A stretch of 8,289 nucleotides of DNA from Candidatus Omnitrophota bacterium (lineage in GTDB: Bacteria; Omnitrophota; Koll11; Gorgyraeales; Gorgyraeaceae), in the NCBI GenBank assembly GCA_018818505.1, contig JAHIRR010000228.1, positions 1-8,289 of the forward strand. Reading direction: 5' to 3'. This document shows positions 5,859 to 8,289 of the stretch, in pieces. The notes under the pieces are model-generated. The model saw nothing but the letters and a program-made list of their open reading frames with translations, did not search any database and was not told where the DNA came from. How positions within the stretch are numbered: the first letter of the stretch is position 1; every line of letters starts with the position of its first letter. A program made the position numbers and the translations under genes.

Positions 5859-5950
5859 TGGCGGAGAGGCAGGGATTCGAACCCTGGAGACGGTTGCCCG
5901 CCTACGTGCTTTCCAAGCACGCGCACTAGGCCAAGCTATGCGACCTCTCC
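5859..5950 (-). tRNA. tRNA-Ser(GGA), complete, CCA encoded
   Basis: Ninety-two bases including an encoded CCA (5861-5859). The acceptor stem GGAGAGG/CCTCTCC is perfect, with discriminator G at 5862. The D-arm is GCAT/GTGC. The anticodon arm CGTGC-TTGGAAA-GCACG gives anticodon GGA (5914-5912), reading UCC and UCU serine codons. A long variable arm (GGCGG, loop GCAA, CCGTC) marks it as a class II tRNA, as required for serine. The T-arm is CAGGG-TTCGAAT-CCCTG. It lies 19 bases after the LAGLIDADG-like gene and on the same strand as serS, so it may be cut from the same transcript. TATAAT-like and TAATAT-like boxes upstream (6000-5995, 5972-5967) lack good -35 partners, so an independent promoter is uncertain. 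Confidence 0.97.
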
Positions 5951-5969
5951 AAAAACAATAGCTTGCATA

Positions 5970-6401
5970 TTACACTTTCTGAAAAACTTTTCTCATTATA
6001 TTATCTAATTTCTGAAACGTCTCTTTACTGTGGTATCTTAATTTAAAAGTACCTCTGTCGCTAAGTTTCCCTTTATAACCTCGAGGAATCAATATTATTG
6101 TTTTATTAAAGCGGCTTAAAGGGATTTTAGTAACTCTCGACCAAAATTTTTCAACCTTACCCTCATTAAGATCTTTATAAATAAACAACTGCCCTTTTAA
6201 CTTCTGTTCATGAATAAGAAGAACTTTGCGCATAAAAAGAAGGAACAACTTAATTAGCTTTGGATCAGCGTTTGTAAATTCAATAACCCAATGATATACA
6301 TTATTGACACGGCGTTTATCCCTGCGTAAACGAGTGCCTTCGCAACTATATAACGCAGCACCTACCATTTTTAATTCTTTTTTAGTAAACCCATTGTCCA
6401 T
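5970..6401 (-). CDS. Stand-alone LAGLIDADG-like (homing-endonuclease-type) protein
   Basis: A 143-residue basic protein that resembles single-motif LAGLIDADG proteins. The helix MVGAALYSCEGTR (12-24) matches the motif, with E21 at the catalytic acidic position. The following segments FTNADPKLIKLFLLFMRKV, IYKDLNEGKVEKFWSRVTKIP and FKLRYHSKETFQKL follow the order I know from free-standing bacterial relatives. Single-motif members work as dimers. The relatives I recall often carry an N-terminal helix-turn-helix, which is absent here. The ATG at 6401 is my preferred start; a TTG at 6407 is possible. Neither has a Shine-Dalgarno site, so translation probably depends on the preceding protease gene, whose stop lies nine bases away. 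Whether it still cuts DNA, or is a regulator or relic, cannot be read from the sequence. Confidence 0.68.
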   Translation of the reverse strand: MDNGFTKKELKMVGAALYSCEGTRLRRDKRRVNNVYHWVIEFTNADPKLIKLFLLFMRKVLLIHEQKLKGQLFIYKDLNEGKVEKFWSRVTKIPLSRFNKTIILIPRGYKGKLSDRGTFKLRYHSKETFQKLDNIMRKVFQKV

Positions 6402-6410
6402 AAACAAAGT

Positions 6411-7070
6411 CTACAAAAACAACTGCTTCCAGGAATAACAGTAAAACTGTTTTGATCCCTCGTAAGATGCTGACAGAAAATTCATAAAAGATACATTGAA
6501 CAAAAAGCTGATTACCGCAAATACAATTACAAGATTAACTATGTACAAAAAGGATATAGAAAATAAATATCCTGATTTTATTAAATCTGATTGCTTTTCT
6601 CTTATGGACTGCGCAGTGTATGAAAGATGAAACATAAGAGTAAAACCTATCAGAAATATAAAAATGCCTGAAAACCTGTCTACATCTATAAAGAACGACA
6701 ATAAAAAATACAAAAGTGCTATAAAAACTGTATATCCTGGGATAAGATACGGCGCCAATGCAACAAAAAGATTAGGCGTGGTAGTCTTTATGCTGCCGCC
6801 TTTACTGGATACCTTCATGCCCTTGACCTTCCCGCCTGAAAAAAATGTTGCTATCGCATGCGTAAGTTCATGCCCAAGGACATATAAAAAATCTAGTTTT
6901 ACAAAGATCAGGTGCAGAACAGAATAGGCTAATGCGCCTAATATAAAAAGAATGCCTGATTCTGAAACATATTTTACTGCTATTATCCCTTTATAGAAGC
7001 TCGTGGTGAGCGCTACGCATGCAGGGATAAGCAAGATGCTTCCTATAAAACGTATTATCTTTATAAGCAT
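6411..7070 (-). CDS. M50-type integral membrane metallopeptidase
   Basis: A 219-residue polytopic membrane protein. Hydrophobic segments lie at about 8-32, 40-62, 101-128, 133-150 and 168-195. The zinc motif HELTHA has H67, E68 and H71 next to the second hydrophobic segment. A conserved-looking APYLIPGY follows at 106-113 and REKQSDL at 157-163, where D162 is a plausible third zinc ligand as in M50B-like (site-2-protease-like) proteins. Such enzymes cleave within or near the membrane; the substrate is unknown. The ATG immediately follows the serS TAG with no spacer, and no Shine-Dalgarno site is visible, so reinitiation after serS is likely. The length is plausible for a compact M50B-like member. 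The lack of an obvious link to translation suggests simple operon sharing. Confidence 0.8.
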   Translation of the reverse strand: MLIKIIRFIGSILLIPACVALTTSFYKGIIAVKYVSESGILFILGALAYSVLHLIFVKLDFLYVLGHELTHAIATFFSGGKVKGMKVSSKGGSIKTTTPNLFVALAPYLIPGYTVFIALLYFLLSFFIDVDRFSGIFIFLIGFTLMFHLSYTAQSIREKQSDLIKSGYLFSISFLYIVNLVIVFAVISFLFNVSFMNFLSASYEGSKQFYCYSWKQLFL

Positions 7071-8289
7071 CTATTTCTTAGTAATCTTGTCAAGGCCATT
7101 CATGTATGGCCTGAGCGCTTCTGGTATTAAGATGCTACCATCTTTCTGCTGGTAATTCTCTATTATTGCAATGACTGTCCTGGCTAGCGCAATACCAGAA
7201 CCATTAAGCGTATGGACATGTTCTAACTTTTTCTTGCCTTTTGGTCTATATTTTATATTTGCCCGCCGAGCCTGAAAGTCAGTGAAGTTGCTGCAGCTGG
7301 AGACTTCAAGATTTTTTTCAATGCCTGGGGCCCATGCCTCAATATCATAGCACTTAGAGGCAGCAAAGCTTATATCACCTGTTGAAAGCATTATCACGTG
7401 ATAAGAAAGCCCCAGCCTCTTCAACACCTCTTCTGCATTATTAAGTAAGCTCTCAAGCTCATCATAAGACGAATCTGGCTTTACGAACTTGACCATCTCT
7501 ACCTTGTCAAACTGGTGCACCCTCATAAGGCCCTTTGTATCTTTGCCATATGAGCCTGCCTCTCGCCTAAAACAAGCAGTATAGGCAGTATAGCATATAG
7601 GCAGCTTTTCCTCATCTAATACCTCATCCCTGTGCATATTTGTCACAGGCACCTCTGCTGTAGGAATAAGAAACAGGTCGTCATCCTTTAGACAATACAT
7701 ATCTTCTTCAAGGTTTGGCAGCTGGCCTGTAGCTGTCATGCTGGCCCTGTTAACCAAGAATGGCGGGAATACCTCCTTATACCCATGCTCCTTTGTATGA
7801 AGATCCAGCATAAAGTTAATAAGCGCTCTTTCGAGCTGGGCTCCAAGACCTTTAAAAAGGCAAAATCCTGTACTAGCTATTTTGGCTGAGCGAGGGAAAT
7901 CCAGTATGTCGAGATTTTGTCCTAACTCTATGTGACTCTTTGGCTTAAAGTTAAATTTAGGAGCGTTCCCCCACTTACGAACCACTTTATTGGCCTCTGG
8001 CCTCCCCACGGGTATGGATTCATGGGGTATATTTGGGATATTAAGTACTAAAATGCCTACTTTTTGGTCAATTTGCCCCACTTTACCATCTAAATCAGCT
8101 ATTTTCTGGGATATGACCTTCATTTTAGCTATGACGTCTGGGCTGGGCTTCCCACCCTTAGAGGCTTTGTTCTTATCTGACTTTAGAACCTCTACCTCAG
8201 CCAGGATCCTGCGACGCTCTTGATCTAGATCCAAAAGCTCTTTTATGTCAAGCTTCAGGCCTCTATTCTTTATTGCCTTTTTTACTATG
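7071..8289 (-). CDS. serS: Seryl-tRNA synthetase (5' end outside the window)
   Basis: A class II aminoacyl-tRNA synthetase that charges tRNA-Ser with serine in the cytoplasm. The reading frame runs on past 8289: upstream of the TTG at 8234, eighteen more in-frame residues ([18 protein letters not shown]) match the usual SerRS N-terminus, so the true start lies roughly a dozen codons beyond the edge. Counting from the first visible residue, the N-terminal coiled-coil tRNA-binding arm covers about 18-75. Motif 2 ([20 protein letters not shown]) begins near 240 and follows [15 protein letters not shown] and [15 protein letters not shown] follow, and motif 3 ([17 protein letters not shown]) is near 362-378. 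All catalytic motifs are intact. The gene ends in TAG directly before the M50 ATG. Its substrate tRNA-Ser(GGA) lies downstream on the same strand. Confidence 0.97.
   Translation of the reverse strand, partial: IVKKAIKNRGLKLDIKELLDLDQERRRILAEVEVLKSDKNKASKGGKPSPDVIAKMKVISQKIADLDGKVGQIDQKVGILVLNIPNIPHESIPVGRPEANKVVRKWGNAPKFNFKPKSHIELGQNLDILDFPRSAKIASTGFCLFKGLGAQLERALINFMLDLHTKEHGYKEVFPPFLVNRASMTATGQLPNLEEDMYCLKDDDLFLIPTAEVPVTNMHRDEVLDEEKLPICYTAYTACFRREAGSYGKDTKGLMRVHQFDKVEMVKFVKPDSSYDELESLLNNAEEVLKRLGLSYHVIMLSTGDISFAASKCYDIEAWAPGIEKNLEVSSCSNFTDFQARRANIKYRPKGKKKLEHVHTLNGSGIALARTVIAIIENYQQKDGSILIPEALRPYMNGLDKITKK

Noticed and set aside
5724..6008. A 94-codon plus-strand open frame across the tRNA-Ser region
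   Set aside because: It runs antisense through the terminator and the tRNA gene, has no ribosome binding site and resembles no protein. The peptide RRGRDSNPGDG is the familiar spurious translation of an antisense tRNA-Ser.
6664..6927. Plus-strand frame inside the M50 gene, and the other antisense frames of 64-110 codons across the window
   Set aside because: All are shadows of strongly supported genes on the other strand and show no domain signature or ribosome binding site.
7071..8234. serS starting at the TTG at 8234
   Set aside because: The frame continues upstream to the window edge and encodes the expected SerRS N-terminal residues, so the gene is cut by the window rather than starting here.

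Overview
The window is AT-rich bacterial DNA holding two regions of mobile or accessory genes next to one ordinary housekeeping region. The organism is probably an uncultured lineage. The solitary integrase-core transposase, the zinc-finger passenger in the IS21-type element and the compact serS cluster remind me of Omnitrophota or related candidate phyla. That is an impression from protein style only; nothing here fixes the taxonomy.

Left part (1-2590). Positions 39-63 look like the T-arm and 3' acceptor strand of a tRNA on the minus strand, with no body attached. About 265 bases without a gene follow, then a complete solitary DDE transposase (330-1424). Next comes a two-gene operon: a winged-helix plus minimal nucleotidyltransferase protein (1495-2070) overlaps by 11 bases an HEPN-domain protein (2060-2524), the arrangement of MNT/HEPN toxin-antitoxin modules. 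Its promoter is unusually legible. TTGACT, a 17-base spacer and TACAAT precede the gene, and a perfect 18-base palindrome covers the -10 box, which suggests autorepression through the antitoxin's winged helix.

Middle part (2591-5741). This is an IS21-type element of about 3.15 kb bounded by imperfect inverted ends of the form TGT...ACA, each with a repeat of 25-base period. It carries a small four-cysteine zinc-finger passenger gene, istA (DDE transposase) and istB (AAA+ ATPase). Three copies of a 20-base repeat lie at the end of the passenger gene and in the leader of istA; two encode the peptide IAKIDS and the third lies beyond the stop codon. A consensus DnaA box sits near the left end. 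I see no target-site duplication.

Right part (5742-8289). Everything here is on the minus strand. serS runs off the window at its 5' end. An M50-type membrane metalloprotease gene, a small stand-alone LAGLIDADG-like gene and a complete tRNA-Ser(GGA) with encoded CCA follow it, and a strong intrinsic terminator closes the unit. serS, the protease gene and the LAGLIDADG gene lie in one reading frame, separated only by single TAG codons with almost no spacer. A seryl-tRNA synthetase and its own tRNA substrate therefore appear to sit in one transcription unit, which converges on the IS21 element.
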